Below are positions 1 to 8,693 of a stretch of DNA of 64,000 bases, one piece after another. The stretch is from Ardenticatenaceae bacterium (GTDB taxonomy: Bacteria > Chloroflexota > Anaerolineae > Promineifilales > Promineifilaceae). The notes under the pieces were generated by a model. It did no database searches, was not told where the DNA came from, and saw only the letters and a list, made by a program, of their open reading frames with translations. The stretch spans positions 248,001 to 312,000 of the forward strand of contig JACKBS010000007.1 in assembly GCA_020634435.1 (NCBI GenBank), given 5' to 3'. The position numbers were made by a program, and so were the translations under genes. The first letter of the stretch is position 1. Each line of letters starts with the position of its first letter.

Positions 1-1
1 T

Positions 2-517
2 AAAACCCTGTATGAACGGTACAAACGTTCCGTTTTGGGTTTGGCATACAAAATTTTGGGTGACCGAGCCGCCGCAGAAGAAGTGATGCAGGAGACGTTT
101 TGGCGTATCTGGGATAATGCCACCTCGTTTAACTCCCAACGAGGCTCCCTACCCAACTGGATGTTTGGCATTGCCCGCAATCTTTCGATTGATATTGTGC
201 GCCGGGGGCAAAAATTTAAGATGCAGGCGCTGCCGGATTTGCATCATGACCACATCGAAGTGACCCCGCACTACCAGGCTGATCTTGATGTAGCCGACGC
301 GGCTTTTGCGTTGCTGCGCCACAAGCAGGTCCATACCGCCCTGACAGAGCTGCCCGCCGAGCAGCGTGACGTGGTGGAATGGATTTACTTTCAGGGCAAA
401 ACGCGCCGCCAAATTGCTCAGGAGCAAGATATTCCATTTGGGACGATTAATACCCGAGCCAAGCTGGCTTTGGACAAACTAAAACGCGTTTTGCAGGCGC
501 AAGGATTTGAGGATTAA
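2..517 (+). CDS. ECF-type RNA polymerase sigma-70 factor, 5' end outside window
   Basis: This is an extracytoplasmic-function sigma factor that directs RNA polymerase to a stress or envelope regulon. The frame is open to the window edge: residues reading YERYKRSVLGLAYKILGD precede the first possible start (a TTG at 35), and they are typical of region 2.1, so the true start lies upstream. Region 2 continues with AAAEEVMQETFWRIWD. Region 4 near the C-terminus has LPAEQRDVVEWIYFQG and a helix-turn-helix ending in GTINTRAKLALDKL. The stop (515-517) is followed after one base by the ATG of an RskA-like gene, the usual sigma/anti-sigma pairing. Family assignment is firm; the regulon is unknown. Confidence 0.9.
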   Translation, partial: KTLYERYKRSVLGLAYKILGDRAAAEEVMQETFWRIWDNATSFNSQRGSLPNWMFGIARNLSIDIVRRGQKFKMQALPDLHHDHIEVTPHYQADLDVADAAFALLRHKQVHTALTELPAEQRDVVEWIYFQGKTRRQIAQEQDIPFGTINTRAKLALDKLKRVLQAQGFED

Positions 518-518
518 G

Positions 519-1532
519 ATGAACGAGCAAATTGAAGACCTGCTCGCCGTTTATGTGTTAGGTGGGCTGACACCTGATGAGGAAGCCGAGGTTGAGGCAT
601 ATGTTGCCGCCAATCCTCAGGCAGCCGCGCTTTTGGAAGAGGCATATGCGGCGGCGGCGCTGCTGCCTTACACCGCCCAACCACTGGAACCCTCTGCCGA
701 AGCCGAGGCCGCGCTGTTTGCCCGCATTGAAGCGGCAAGCAAGCCCCAAACTGCACCAGCGCCCACAGCCAAACGCCCCACGCAAACCAAACCAACCTTT
801 TGGGACACCATGCGTCACTTTTTTAGCCTGCCCGTTGTTACGGCCGTTGGCCTGGGAACGGCCGTTTTGCTCCTCATCTGGAATCTGTCTCTCAACCAGC
901 AACTACAAAATTTGAACCAGGATGTGCAGCAGCTTGCCACAGACAACAATGCCCTGCGCACCGATTTTGACACCCTGGCCAACGAAAATCTCAGCCTTAC
1001 TGCCCGGGTCGCTGAGCTCCAAGCTGCCAATCAGGCGTACGAAAACCAGATTGACGACATGGCGAAGAACAATGCCGACCTCATTGCGGCCAACAATAAT
1101 TTACAGGCGGAAGTGGCGGAAACGGCCGTAAAACAAGCCGCCCTTGAAGCAACAATTGCCGAACTGCAAAATGCGCTGGCCACCAATCCTTTTGATTCTC
1201 CCCAAGTGTACGCCGTGACCCTACCAGGCACTGAAGACCAACCCGGCGCTTCCGCTCAATTGGTGATTGACCCGGTTTCCAACACGGCGCTGCTCATCGT
1301 GGATGGTATGCCCGATCTGCCCAATGGTAGTGTCTATCAGGTATTGCTCATTCGCGGCACCGAACACGAAACGGCCGAAACCTTCCGCGTCGATACCCAA
1401 GGCGAGGGCGTGTTGCTCGTCCACTCCACCGAGCCACTGCAATCCTTCGATGCCGTTGGTGTCTCCATCGAGCCGGAAGGTGGCAGCGTCCAGCGTACCG
1501 GTGAAATTGTGCTGCTGGGCGACATCAACTGA
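519..1532 (+). CDS. RskA-like anti-sigma factor
   Basis: A membrane anti-sigma factor expected to hold the preceding ECF sigma factor. The N-terminus (LLAVYVLGGLTPDEEAEVEAY) is the zinc-finger-like anti-sigma fold seen in RskA proteins, here without a clear HxxxCxxC. A single membrane helix lies near residues 102-124 (VVTAVGLGTAVLLLIW). It is followed by a long coiled coil (about 125-215, rich in Q, N, L, A), then a beta-rich RskA C-terminal domain (about 225-335) that should be outside the membrane. I chose the ATG at 519 because it directly follows the sigma stop; an in-frame TTG at 507 would overlap that gene. Translational coupling is likely. The coiled-coil stalk is longer than in most RskA proteins. 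Confidence 0.85.
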   Translation: MNEQIEDLLAVYVLGGLTPDEEAEVEAYVAANPQAAALLEEAYAAAALLPYTAQPLEPSAEAEAALFARIEAASKPQTAPAPTAKRPTQTKPTFWDTMRHFFSLPVVTAVGLGTAVLLLIWNLSLNQQLQNLNQDVQQLATDNNALRTDFDTLANENLSLTARVAELQAANQAYENQIDDMAKNNADLIAANNNLQAEVAETAVKQAALEATIAELQNALATNPFDSPQVYAVTLPGTEDQPGASAQLVIDPVSNTALLIVDGMPDLPNGSVYQVLLIRGTEHETAETFRVDTQGEGVLLVHSTEPLQSFDAVGVSIEPEGGSVQRTGEIVLLGDIN

Positions 1533-1540
1533 GTAAAACC

Positions 1541-1690
1541 GTCATTCTGAACGAAGTGAAGAATCCCGCAAGGAGCCAATGGCAAGACCCTTGCATAAAG
1601 CAAAGTATCTCGCACTCTCAAACGGGCGAGATGTTTTGGAAGAACTCAGCAGGACAAGGCAAGTTCAACTGTCATTCTAAAAGCCGCGAA
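1541..1690. repeat. GTCATTCTGAACGAAGTGAA-type intergenic repeat
   Basis: The gap after the anti-sigma gene opens with GTCATTCTGAACGAAGTGAA (1541-1560) followed by GAATCCCGC. A second, degenerate GTCATTCTAAAAGCCGCGAA starts at 1671. This type of repeat is common between genes in several bacterial phyla. No reading frame here looks real. Confidence 0.6.
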
Positions 1691-1713
1691 AACCTCACAC
1701 CATCAAGATTTTC

Positions 1714-1742
1714 AGAGACGCCCCTCCCGGCGTCTCTTTTTT
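1714..1742 (+). terminator. Rho-independent terminator of the sigma/anti-sigma operon
   Basis: Perfect 9-bp stem AGAGACGCC / GGCGTCTCT with a 6-base loop, followed by a T run (1738-1742). It ends the sigma/anti-sigma transcript. Confidence 0.9.
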
Positions 1743-2119
1743 GCCACTTACCCAATTTGATGATTTCCCCAATTCAATAAGTACAAAACCTGAACAACCT
1801 CGTAATTCTTTACAGATTGGCCATTGTGCAAATATTTTGTAGATAATTTGCAAAATTTCGATACATACAAAACAAAACCCGGTTCGTAATTACCAATAGA
1901 TAACCAAAAAGCAGTTTCCAAGAGTTTCACAAATTTAACGGAAAAATTGAGCCCGGCCGGGTCTATTCCCCCTGCCTGCTCATAACAATCAGACTCAATG
2001 ATGGAGGTGATACAAGCGAATCCAAGCAAAAGTTAAACAGCAATGTTTTCCCACCCAAATGACTTAAATATTCAGAAACCAACTTGTTAAAAATCTCACT
2101 ATGTTTGCATTTTTTGCTT
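1743..2119. other. AT-rich gap, no supported gene
   Basis: About 375 bases, clearly more AT-rich than the flanks. The longest open frame (1748-2029, minus) has no ribosome-binding site or domain signature and looks like chance. I see nothing else here apart from short A/T runs. Confidence 0.5.
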
Positions 2120-2136
2120 GTCATTCCCGCCTTCGC

Positions 2137-3098
2137 TGCACTGTTGAAAAGATGGTAAGAACGGCGATAATGATGATATGGCTAAGAAAAATCGGCGTGA
2201 AAGCCAGTTTGTGACCTTTGCTCGCATGGCCCACAACCTGGCACAAAAAGAATTTGCTCCTTATTCCCATCCCAAAAGCCCGCGCAAGTATACGCAGCCG
2301 CAGTTGGTTACCTGCATTTTGTTGATGCATCGGCTGAGATTGAGTTATCGGGATATGGAAGAGTGGCTGCTGGCTAGTGATGCGGTGGTCAAGGAACTGG
2401 GACTCAAGGATGTGCCCACGTACTCGGCACTGGCGCGGGCAGCGGCTCGATTGTTGACGCTGGCCCAGATCGATCGCATGAATGTCAGCTTGTTGACAGA
2501 GTTGGGCATTGAGGAGGAAGCAGTCGCGATTGACGCGACTGGGTTTCAGCTGACTCAAGCCAGTGATTACTATATCAACCGACGCGGCTGGAAGATCACC
2601 CAATATTGGAAAGGATTCTATGGGGTTGGTCTGAACACCCTGTTCATTTTGGGACGGAGTCAATCGTATGGGCCGGGGCATGATGGTAGTAAATTGGAAA
2701 CGATGCGGCGTGCGGTACGGCCGTTTATGCGTTCTGGTCAATGGGTTTTGTTGGCTGATGGTGGCTTTGATGTGAAGTCGGTACGACCTGATGACCTCAT
2801 ACCGCCCCGTCGCACGGGTCCGAAGCGGTCGATTGCCTCGCCCTTGCGCCAAGCACGCGCTGACTTGGTTGCCGTAGCCCGACTGGATGGACTCTTTGGG
2901 CAGCGCTGGAAGGTCGAAACCGTCATCTCGGTCATCAAACGCAAGTTTGGTGACGCCATTCGGGCACGCAAATACTATCTGCAACGGCGTGAGCCAGCGA
3001 TTAAGATGTTGGTTTACAATCTGCATCATTAATTTTGCTTTAGATCAGTTAATCCCGTAAGCATCTTTTGCTTTGTTTTGGATGTTTTCAACAGAGCA
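2137..3098 (+). mobile_element. IS5-like insertion sequence, 962 bp, inside a REP palindrome
   Basis: The ends carry an imperfect inverted repeat: TGCACTGTTGAAAAGAT at the left (2137-2153) and its counterpart ATGTTTTCAACAGAGCA at the right (3082-3098). The element is flanked by an exact 8-bp direct repeat GCCTTCGC at 2129-2136 and 3099-3106, which I read as the target duplication. Removing the element and one repeat restores ATTCCCGC-CTTC-GCGGGAAT, a perfect palindrome of the REP type. Its one gene is a DDE transposase. The size and 8-bp duplication fit the ISH1 branch of IS5, but that subgroup call is tentative. Confidence 0.85.
2178..3032 (+). CDS. DDE transposase, IS4/IS5 superfamily
   Basis: A 284-residue transposase filling most of the 962-bp element. 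The RNase H-like core shows the first Asp in AIDATG (about residue 118), the second in LLADGGFD (about 195), and the Glu in RWKVETVISVIKRKFG (about 252-255), the IS4/IS5 'R-x3-E-x6-K' signature. The frame is intact with no stop or shift, so the element could be active. The start ATG at 2178 lies about 40 bp inside the left inverted repeat. There is no accessory gene. Confidence 0.9.
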   Translation: MAKKNRRESQFVTFARMAHNLAQKEFAPYSHPKSPRKYTQPQLVTCILLMHRLRLSYRDMEEWLLASDAVVKELGLKDVPTYSALARAAARLLTLAQIDRMNVSLLTELGIEEEAVAIDATGFQLTQASDYYINRRGWKITQYWKGFYGVGLNTLFILGRSQSYGPGHDGSKLETMRRAVRPFMRSGQWVLLADGGFDVKSVRPDDLIPPRRTGPKRSIASPLRQARADLVAVARLDGLFGQRWKVETVISVIKRKFGDAIRARKYYLQRREPAIKMLVYNLHH

Positions 3099-3106
3099 GC
3101 CTTCGC

Positions 3107-3158
3107 GGGAATCCACTACGGTAAACAAGATAGATACCCGCCTTCGCGGATATGACAC
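3107..3158. repeat. Second half of the interrupted REP doublet
   Basis: After the right target repeat comes GGGAATCC, a spacer of about 20 bases, then ACCCGCCTTCGCGGATATGACAC. With the part left of the insertion sequence (GTCATTCCC from 2120) this rebuilds the same two-hairpin layout as the intact copy at 20844-20913, bounded by GTCAT and ATGACAC. Confidence 0.7.
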
Positions 3159-3218
3159 TTTCTCTGTTTAGGGTGAAAACTGCAAGGATAGTCAAATCTG
3201 TGATATAGGAGAAAAACA

Positions 3219-4523
3219 ATGAAAAAAGTAAAACTACTCATTTTTGCCTTGATGGCCTTGTTTCTTACCACCGCTGCCTGGGTAGCTGCCGATGACGACA
3301 CCGGCACCGTCACCGTCGTGCACGGCGTGCCCGGTCTGACCGTTGACGTATACGTCAATGGTGGCCTGACGCTGCCAGACTTTGCCCCCGGCACCATCAC
3401 CGACCCGCTGAGCCTGCCCGAAGGCACCTACGACATCGAAATTTACCCGGCCGGCGCAGACCCGTCTGCTAGCGCTCCAGCAATCGCTGGCTCCGCCTTC
3501 TTGCCCGCTGGCGCGAACGCCTCCATCGTCGCCCACCTGGCTGAAGATGGCACCCCAACGCTCTCCGTTTTTGTCAATGACACCTCAGCGATCAATGATG
3601 GGGATGCCCGCGTGGTAGTACGCCATACGGCCGCTGCCCCCACCGTTGATGTTGCCCTGGCCTACAAGAGCGAAGAAGTTGGCAAAATCGAGAGCCTGAG
3701 CAATCCTGAAGAAGCCCAGATTGACGTTCCCACTGGACTCTACTTTGCATCCATCCTGCCCGCAGGTACCGACACCGTTGTGGCAGGCCCGGCACGCCTC
3801 TGGCTCAACCCCAGATTTGACCGCTCCTACATCATTTACGCGATTGGTTCCCTAGCAGATGGCACATTTGAACTGCTCATTCAAACCATTGACCTGGAAA
3901 CCAACCCGGTGGGTAACGTGACCGTGGTGCACGGCGTACCCGGTCTGACCGTTGATGTGTACGTGAACGGCGGTCTGGCGCTGCCTAACTTTGCTCCGTA
4001 CACCGTCACTGACCCGCTGACCCTGCCCGAAGGCAACTACGACATCGAAATCTACCCCGCTGGGGCTGATCCAACTGCTGGCCCGCCTGCCATTGCCGGT
4101 TCTGCCTTCCTGCCTGACGGTGCAAATGCCTCTATCGTGGCTCACCTGGCTGAAGATGGCACCCCGATGCTCTCCGTCTTTGTGAATGACACCTCGGAGA
4201 TTGAGCGCGGGCAGAGCCGCCTGGTGGTGCGCCACACGGCCGCTGCCCCCACCGTAGATGTTTCCCTGTATGACCGCCGCACAGGTGACTTTGTAGGCAA
4301 AGCCGAAGGGCTGAGCAACCCGAACGAAGTGCAGCTTGAAGTGCCGCGTAATCGCTACTTGGCCACCATCCAGCCTGCCGGTACCGACACCGTGGTCTTT
4401 GGCCCGGCCGATCTGAAGCTCGATCCCGGCTACAGCACCATCGTTTACGCTGTTGGTTCCCTGGATGATGGCAGCTTCACCGTCCTGCTACAGCAAATCC
4501 GCCTGGAATCTCCTGGCGACTAA
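3219..4523 (+). CDS. Secreted protein with tandem DUF4397 domains
   Basis: A 434-residue exported protein. Residues 1-25 are a Sec signal peptide (KKVKLLIFALMALFLTTAAWVAA) with a probable cut before ADDD. The mature part is two near-identical copies of about 200 residues, each starting TVVHGVPGLTVDVYVNGG and ending near a DGxFxxLLQ motif. Both halves match DUF4397, a beta-rich domain of cell-surface proteins with no known reaction. The duplication is also clear in the DNA. The ATG is preceded by a GGAGAAAAACA ribosome-binding site, and the gene stands alone with its own terminator. Function unknown; an adhesive or structural surface role is only a guess. Confidence 0.88.
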   Translation: MKKVKLLIFALMALFLTTAAWVAADDDTGTVTVVHGVPGLTVDVYVNGGLTLPDFAPGTITDPLSLPEGTYDIEIYPAGADPSASAPAIAGSAFLPAGANASIVAHLAEDGTPTLSVFVNDTSAINDGDARVVVRHTAAAPTVDVALAYKSEEVGKIESLSNPEEAQIDVPTGLYFASILPAGTDTVVAGPARLWLNPRFDRSYIIYAIGSLADGTFELLIQTIDLETNPVGNVTVVHGVPGLTVDVYVNGGLALPNFAPYTVTDPLTLPEGNYDIEIYPAGADPTAGPPAIAGSAFLPDGANASIVAHLAEDGTPMLSVFVNDTSEIERGQSRLVVRHTAAAPTVDVSLYDRRTGDFVGKAEGLSNPNEVQLEVPRNRYLATIQPAGTDTVVFGPADLKLDPGYSTIVYAVGSLDDGSFTVLLQQIRLESPGD

Positions 4524-4587
4524 TTGAGAGAAAAGGCTGGGCAGAGATAGGTCAATCTGTCCAGCTGTTCCTTCCTTCCTTCCGTGG

Positions 4588-4623
4588 AAAGAGGCGTCCT
4601 ATGTGTCAGGACGCCTCTTTTTT
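4588..4623 (+). terminator. Rho-independent terminator after the DUF4397 gene
   Basis: Perfect 10-bp stem GAGGCGTCCT / AGGACGCCTC (4591-4600 with 4608-4617), 7-base loop, then six T. Confidence 0.92.
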
Positions 4624-4672
4624 GTTGGACCTAAACTTTTACTGAGTTTTTACGGCCGTTTCCCGCCAACTT

Positions 4673-4702
4673 TTAGAACATTTGTAAGGTCTACGGTATA
4701 AT
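4673..4702 (+). promoter_or_regulatory. Candidate dnaG promoter
   Basis: A consensus -10 TATAAT at 4697-4702 lies 38 bases before the dnaG ATG. The -35 is weak (TTAGAA at 4673, 18-base spacer). An ACGGCCGT octamer lies just upstream. Confidence 0.45.
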
Positions 4703-4739
4703 TTGCCCAGTTGTCCTTATTGAACCTGTTCTTGAACAC

Positions 4740-6725
4740 ATGACTGTTACCGAAGAAATCAAAAGCCGCCTTGATATCGTAGATGTTGTCTCCGAGACCG
4801 TTTCCCTGCGCCGGTCAGGGCGGAATTTCGCTGGCTTCTGCCCCTTCCACCAAAACACCCGCACCCCCTCATTTTTTGTCTTTCCTGAAACGCAAACCTG
4901 GCGCTGCTTTGGCGCTTGCGCTGAAGGTGGCGATCTATTCTCGTTTGTGATGAAAAAAGAGGGCTGGGAATTTAAAGAAGCGTTAAAAAACCTGGCCAAT
5001 CGTGCCGGAGTTACGCTGGAAGAAGCCGCCCCGGTAGACAAGGAAACCCGCAAAGCCCACAACAAACAAGCAGGCCTGCTGCAAGCGGCCGCCGACTATT
5101 TTCACCAGCTCTTTTTGTACGCCCCGCAGGCGGAAGTCGCCCGCAGCTACATGGCGCGGCGCAGCTTTAATGAGGAAACCATTGAAGCGTTTGCCGTTGG
5201 CTTTGCTCTGGATTCCTGGGATGCTTGCCGCTCACACTTCAACATGCAAGGCTACAGCGACCAGGAACTGCTGGCCGCGGGACTGCTGACAGAAAATCCC
5301 GACAAAGGCACCAAGTACGACCGTTTCCGCAACCGGCTGATGATACCGATTCGGGACGTAGACGGCCGTATCGTGGGCTTTGGCGCGCGAACTTTAGACA
5401 AAGACGGCCTACCCAAGTACCTCAACTCGCCCCAAACCGACCTGTTCGACAAGAGCCACCTGTTGTTTGGCCTGGACATGGCCAAACGCGCCATTCGTGA
5501 AGCGCGCCAGGCGGTGATTGTGGAAGGGTACATGGACGTGATGCAGGCGTGGCAGGGCGGCTTCCACAACGTGGTGGCCCAGATGGGTACCGCGCTCACC
5601 GAGCAGCAGCTCCAGATGTTGAAGCGGTACACCAAGCGCTTCATCCTGGCGCTCGACGCGGACGCTGCCGGAGCCAAAGCCACGTTGCGCAGTCTGCAAG
5701 TCGCCCGCCAAACGCTGGACCGCGAAGTCGAGGTAAAGTTCGACGCGCATGGGCTGGTACAACACGAGGGGCGGCTCCAGGCGGACATCCGCGTGATGAC
5801 CCTGCCGGAAGGCAAAGACCCGGACAACATTGTGCAGGAAAGCCCCGAGGAGTGGGAACGGCTCGTAGAGGCAGCTAAGCCAGTGGTGGCCTACGTTATT
5901 TCGGTGGCTACGGCCGATTTGGATTTGGACGACGCCAAGGCCAAAACGGAGGTAGCCCAACAGGTGCTGCCGCTCATCAAGGATATTCAAGACCCCATCG
6001 AGCGCGATCATTACTGGCAGCAGTTGGCCCGCGCCTTGCGCATCGACGAGCGGGCTTTGCGGCAGATTCGCCTGCCAGAAAAGCCACTGCCAGAGAGACG
6101 TGCTGCGCCAGAAACGGCCGTACCTCAAACCAAATCTACAGCCCACGTAGGCTGGGCCACCGTGCCTAAAAAAGCACGATCTGGTGTTGGCCCCATTGCC
6201 ACCGATATACGCCAGGCTGACTATTTGCATCAAATAATCCGGCTACCAAACTTGGTTCTACGTGTAAATCAAAAGTTGCAAGAATGTGGTCAGACACATG
6301 TGGTGGTTGATGATTTTGTGTTGGCAGAAGACCGTGCAATCATGCGACAAATGTACCACTTATTAGATGTTTCATCGGTTGTCACGATTGATGAATTGTG
6401 GGATAGTCTAGAGCAGGCGCTGCAAAATCGGTTGAAGTTCTTGCTATCATTGCCCCAATCTACGCCGTCTGAGCTTGAAAAGCTAGCTGATCAACTTACA
6501 ACGTCTGTTCTTGATTGGCGGTTACAGGAAATATATGATCGAGTGGTTGAACTTCAGCAATTGTTCCCACCTACCCTAAGACAAGAACAACCAGGAATTG
6601 CCGAGATGTATGCTCAGCAAACAAGGGATTTACACATGGCCAAGCTGAAATTAATTAAGGCCAAAAATATGATGTCTGCTACCAGCCGCCGCCGGTCAGA
6701 AGATGCGTTGAACGGCCGTTACTAG
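4740..6725 (+). CDS. dnaG: DNA primase DnaG
   Basis: Makes the RNA primers for chromosome replication at the fork, working with the DnaB helicase. A CHC2 zinc finger at residues 34-60 has C34, H37, C56 and C60; the last knuckle is CFGAC, one residue longer than the usual CxxC. The RNA polymerase domain and TOPRIM fold follow, with the catalytic Glu in VIVEGYMDVM (about 262) and Asp residues in LALDADAAG (about 306-308). The C-terminal part (about 480-661) should bind DnaB. It is visibly more AT-rich than the rest and poorly recognisable. At 661 residues the length is normal. rpoD follows after 100 bp, as in the macromolecular synthesis operons of many bacteria. Confidence 0.97.
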   Translation: MTVTEEIKSRLDIVDVVSETVSLRRSGRNFAGFCPFHQNTRTPSFFVFPETQTWRCFGACAEGGDLFSFVMKKEGWEFKEALKNLANRAGVTLEEAAPVDKETRKAHNKQAGLLQAAADYFHQLFLYAPQAEVARSYMARRSFNEETIEAFAVGFALDSWDACRSHFNMQGYSDQELLAAGLLTENPDKGTKYDRFRNRLMIPIRDVDGRIVGFGARTLDKDGLPKYLNSPQTDLFDKSHLLFGLDMAKRAIREARQAVIVEGYMDVMQAWQGGFHNVVAQMGTALTEQQLQMLKRYTKRFILALDADAAGAKATLRSLQVARQTLDREVEVKFDAHGLVQHEGRLQADIRVMTLPEGKDPDNIVQESPEEWERLVEAAKPVVAYVISVATADLDLDDAKAKTEVAQQVLPLIKDIQDPIERDHYWQQLARALRIDERALRQIRLPEKPLPERRAAPETAVPQTKSTAHVGWATVPKKARSGVGPIATDIRQADYLHQIIRLPNLVLRVNQKLQECGQTHVVVDDFVLAEDRAIMRQMYHLLDVSSVVTIDELWDSLEQALQNRLKFLLSLPQSTPSELEKLADQLTTSVLDWRLQEIYDRVVELQQLFPPTLRQEQPGIAEMYAQQTRDLHMAKLKLIKAKNMMSATSRRRSEDALNGRY

Positions 6726-6824
6726 CGTCTATTGTCCTACTAGGGATAGTTCCCAACCCTGAATCAATCGCTTAACTGAACTAAATTGATCAACAATCCC
6801 TCACTTAGGTCAGGAAAACATACA

Positions 6825-8525
6825 ATGGATTTATCTGAACTAGACAACGATTTCGAAGAGAATATCGAAGACGAAAATGAAGACGAAGAAACCGAAGCTA
6901 TTGATATTGAAGCTTTGGTAAAAACAGCTCGCCGCTCACGCCAGATCAACGAAGCGGACGTTCAGGCACTGCTGGCCACGGCCGATGAAGAACAGGCCGA
7001 ACGGCTTTACGCACGGCTGCAAAAGCTCAACATCCGCATCGTCTCAGAAAATGGTGAAACCCTCGACGACTTTGCCGATGGGCCTGGCCTGCTGACCAAT
7101 CTGGATGATGATGACGATAAAGACGACGATGGCGGCTACCTTACCGGCACCGTCGAAGACGATCCGGTTCACACCTACCTCAAAGAAATCGGCCAGGTGC
7201 CCCTGCTTACCGCCGACCAGGAAATCTGGCTCTCCACTCAGCTCACGGCGGCCACCGTTTTAGATCGGTTGAACAACGACGTGAGCAAAGATGGCACCAA
7301 CTCCGAAGAAGAGGTCGATTTCCGGGCGATGATGGCCAATTACACCAACCTGCTGGAAAACTGGCAGGTGGTCGAAGAAGCACGTAAGGTACTCGGCGTG
7401 GCTGGCGTAGATGTGCTGGCCTTCATTGAGGAAGCACGTGATTTGCGTCAGGGCTGGCAAAAACGAAGCGAATCTTACCTGCGCCAATATCTGAACAACG
7501 GTAACTGGGGCCAGGAAGATGCGTGGCTCGATCTGGCTCAGGCGTGTTTCCACATGTTTACGGCCGTTTACCTCCTCCCCGTAGACATTTCACGCCAGCT
7601 CTTCCAGGAGTATCGCAAAACCAACAAGTTCCCCTCCGTTAATGAGTTTTATGAATGGCTGTCGAAGGACATGGTGGGCCTGAAATACAACGAGTTTATG
7701 ATTTATGAACTGGCCGAAGAAGCCAAAGTCAGCCTCACCGGGGCGAATCTGCGGTTGGTCGTCAGCGTAGCCAAACGGTACATGGGGCGCGGCATTCATC
7801 TGCTGGACCTGGTACAGGAAGGCAACGTGGGCCTGCTGCGCGCCGTCGAGAAATTTGACCACACCAAGGGTTTCAAGTTCAGCACCTACGCTACCTGGTG
7901 GATTCGCCAGGCGGTCAGCCGGGCCATTGCCGATCAGGCACGCACCATCCGCATTCCGGTGCACATGTTCGAGACCATCAACAAAATCGTCAAGCTGCAA
8001 CGCGACCTGGTGCAAAAGCTAGGCCACGAACCAAGCGATGAAGAACTGGCGCTGGAACTGGATTATCTGACGCCGGAAGAATCGGAAACGATCAAAAGTG
8101 CGTTGAAAAACGACGAGTCAATTGACCCCGTGTTGAATCGCAAATGGCGGCAGGCAGTTTCCAAGATTCGCGACATCAAGCGCATCTCTATGGACCCGAT
8201 GTCCCTGGAATCTCCGGTGGGCAACGAAGACTCCACCGAGTACGGCGATTTTATCCCCGATGAGAGCGCCCAAGAGCCGGTGGATGCCGCTTCCAAAGAG
8301 CTGCTGCGTGAACAAATTCGCAATGTGTTGGGCTTCCTCAGCGAGCGGGAACGCGAAGTGCTGGAAATGCGTTTTGGCCTCAACGATGGCAAGGATCACA
8401 CGTTGGAAGAGGTGGGCCGCAGCTTTGGCGTCACCCGCGAACGCATTCGGCAGATCGAAGCCAAGGCGCTGCGTAAATTGCGCCACCCCAGCCGCAGCAA
8501 GGCGTTACGCGACTATCTGAGCTAG
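6825..8525 (+). CDS. rpoD: Primary RNA polymerase sigma factor RpoD/SigA
   Basis: Housekeeping sigma-70. An acidic N-terminal region (residues 1-30, long runs of D and E) and region 1.1 come first. Region 1.2 is DPVHTYLKEIGQVPLL near 112. The region 2 core NLRLVVSVAKRYMGRGIHLL starts near 307, with the -10 recognition helix in YATWWIRQAVSRAIADQAR. Region 4, near 505-566, ends with the -35 helix-turn-helix VTRERIRQIEAKALRKLRHP. I chose ATG 6825 (AGGTCAGG upstream) over the in-frame TTG at 6786. The protein has 566 residues. An acidic DDDDDKDDDG linker at about 92-104 is longer than in most relatives. It lies directly after dnaG and ends at a strong terminator. Confidence 0.97.
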   Translation: MDLSELDNDFEENIEDENEDEETEAIDIEALVKTARRSRQINEADVQALLATADEEQAERLYARLQKLNIRIVSENGETLDDFADGPGLLTNLDDDDDKDDDGGYLTGTVEDDPVHTYLKEIGQVPLLTADQEIWLSTQLTAATVLDRLNNDVSKDGTNSEEEVDFRAMMANYTNLLENWQVVEEARKVLGVAGVDVLAFIEEARDLRQGWQKRSESYLRQYLNNGNWGQEDAWLDLAQACFHMFTAVYLLPVDISRQLFQEYRKTNKFPSVNEFYEWLSKDMVGLKYNEFMIYELAEEAKVSLTGANLRLVVSVAKRYMGRGIHLLDLVQEGNVGLLRAVEKFDHTKGFKFSTYATWWIRQAVSRAIADQARTIRIPVHMFETINKIVKLQRDLVQKLGHEPSDEELALELDYLTPEESETIKSALKNDESIDPVLNRKWRQAVSKIRDIKRISMDPMSLESPVGNEDSTEYGDFIPDESAQEPVDAASKELLREQIRNVLGFLSEREREVLEMRFGLNDGKDHTLEEVGRSFGVTRERIRQIEAKALRKLRHPSRSKALRDYLS

Positions 8526-8550
8526 GCTCATTCGTTTTTCACCTATTTTG

Positions 8551-8593
8551 GCCTAACGGTTGGCAACGGCCGTTATCAACCGTTGGGCTTTTT
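8551..8593 (+). terminator. Rho-independent terminator of dnaG-rpoD
   Basis: A 12-bp stem (GCCTAACGGTTG with CAACCGTTGGGC, one G-T pair) followed by TTTTT. The 14-base loop itself contains the ACGGCCGT octamer (AACGGCCGTT), so a second small hairpin can form in the loop. Confidence 0.85.
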
Positions 8594-8664
8594 ATCTCCA
8601 CTCCCCACTCCCACAAACCGCAAAATTTATGGCTAGATGGCTGGTTGGATACGGCCGTCCTTTG

Positions 8665-8693
8665 TTGCCACCCCCTATTGCTTGTGATAGAAT
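8665..8693 (+). promoter_or_regulatory. Promoter of the nuo operon
   Basis: TTGCCA (8665-8670), a 17-base spacer, and TAGAAT (8688-8693): five of six matches at each box with ideal spacing. The leader to nuoA is about 105 bases, with a weak purine-rich ribosome-binding site before the ATG at 8803. Confidence 0.65.

Noticed and set aside
1748..2029. Open frame of 93 codons on the minus strand in the AT-rich gap
   Set aside because: No ribosome-binding site, no domain pattern and a composition typical of chance AT-rich frames.
2121..3029. Long open frame (302 codons) on the minus strand across the insertion sequence
   Set aside because: It is the antisense of the intact DDE transposase, which has clear catalytic motifs.
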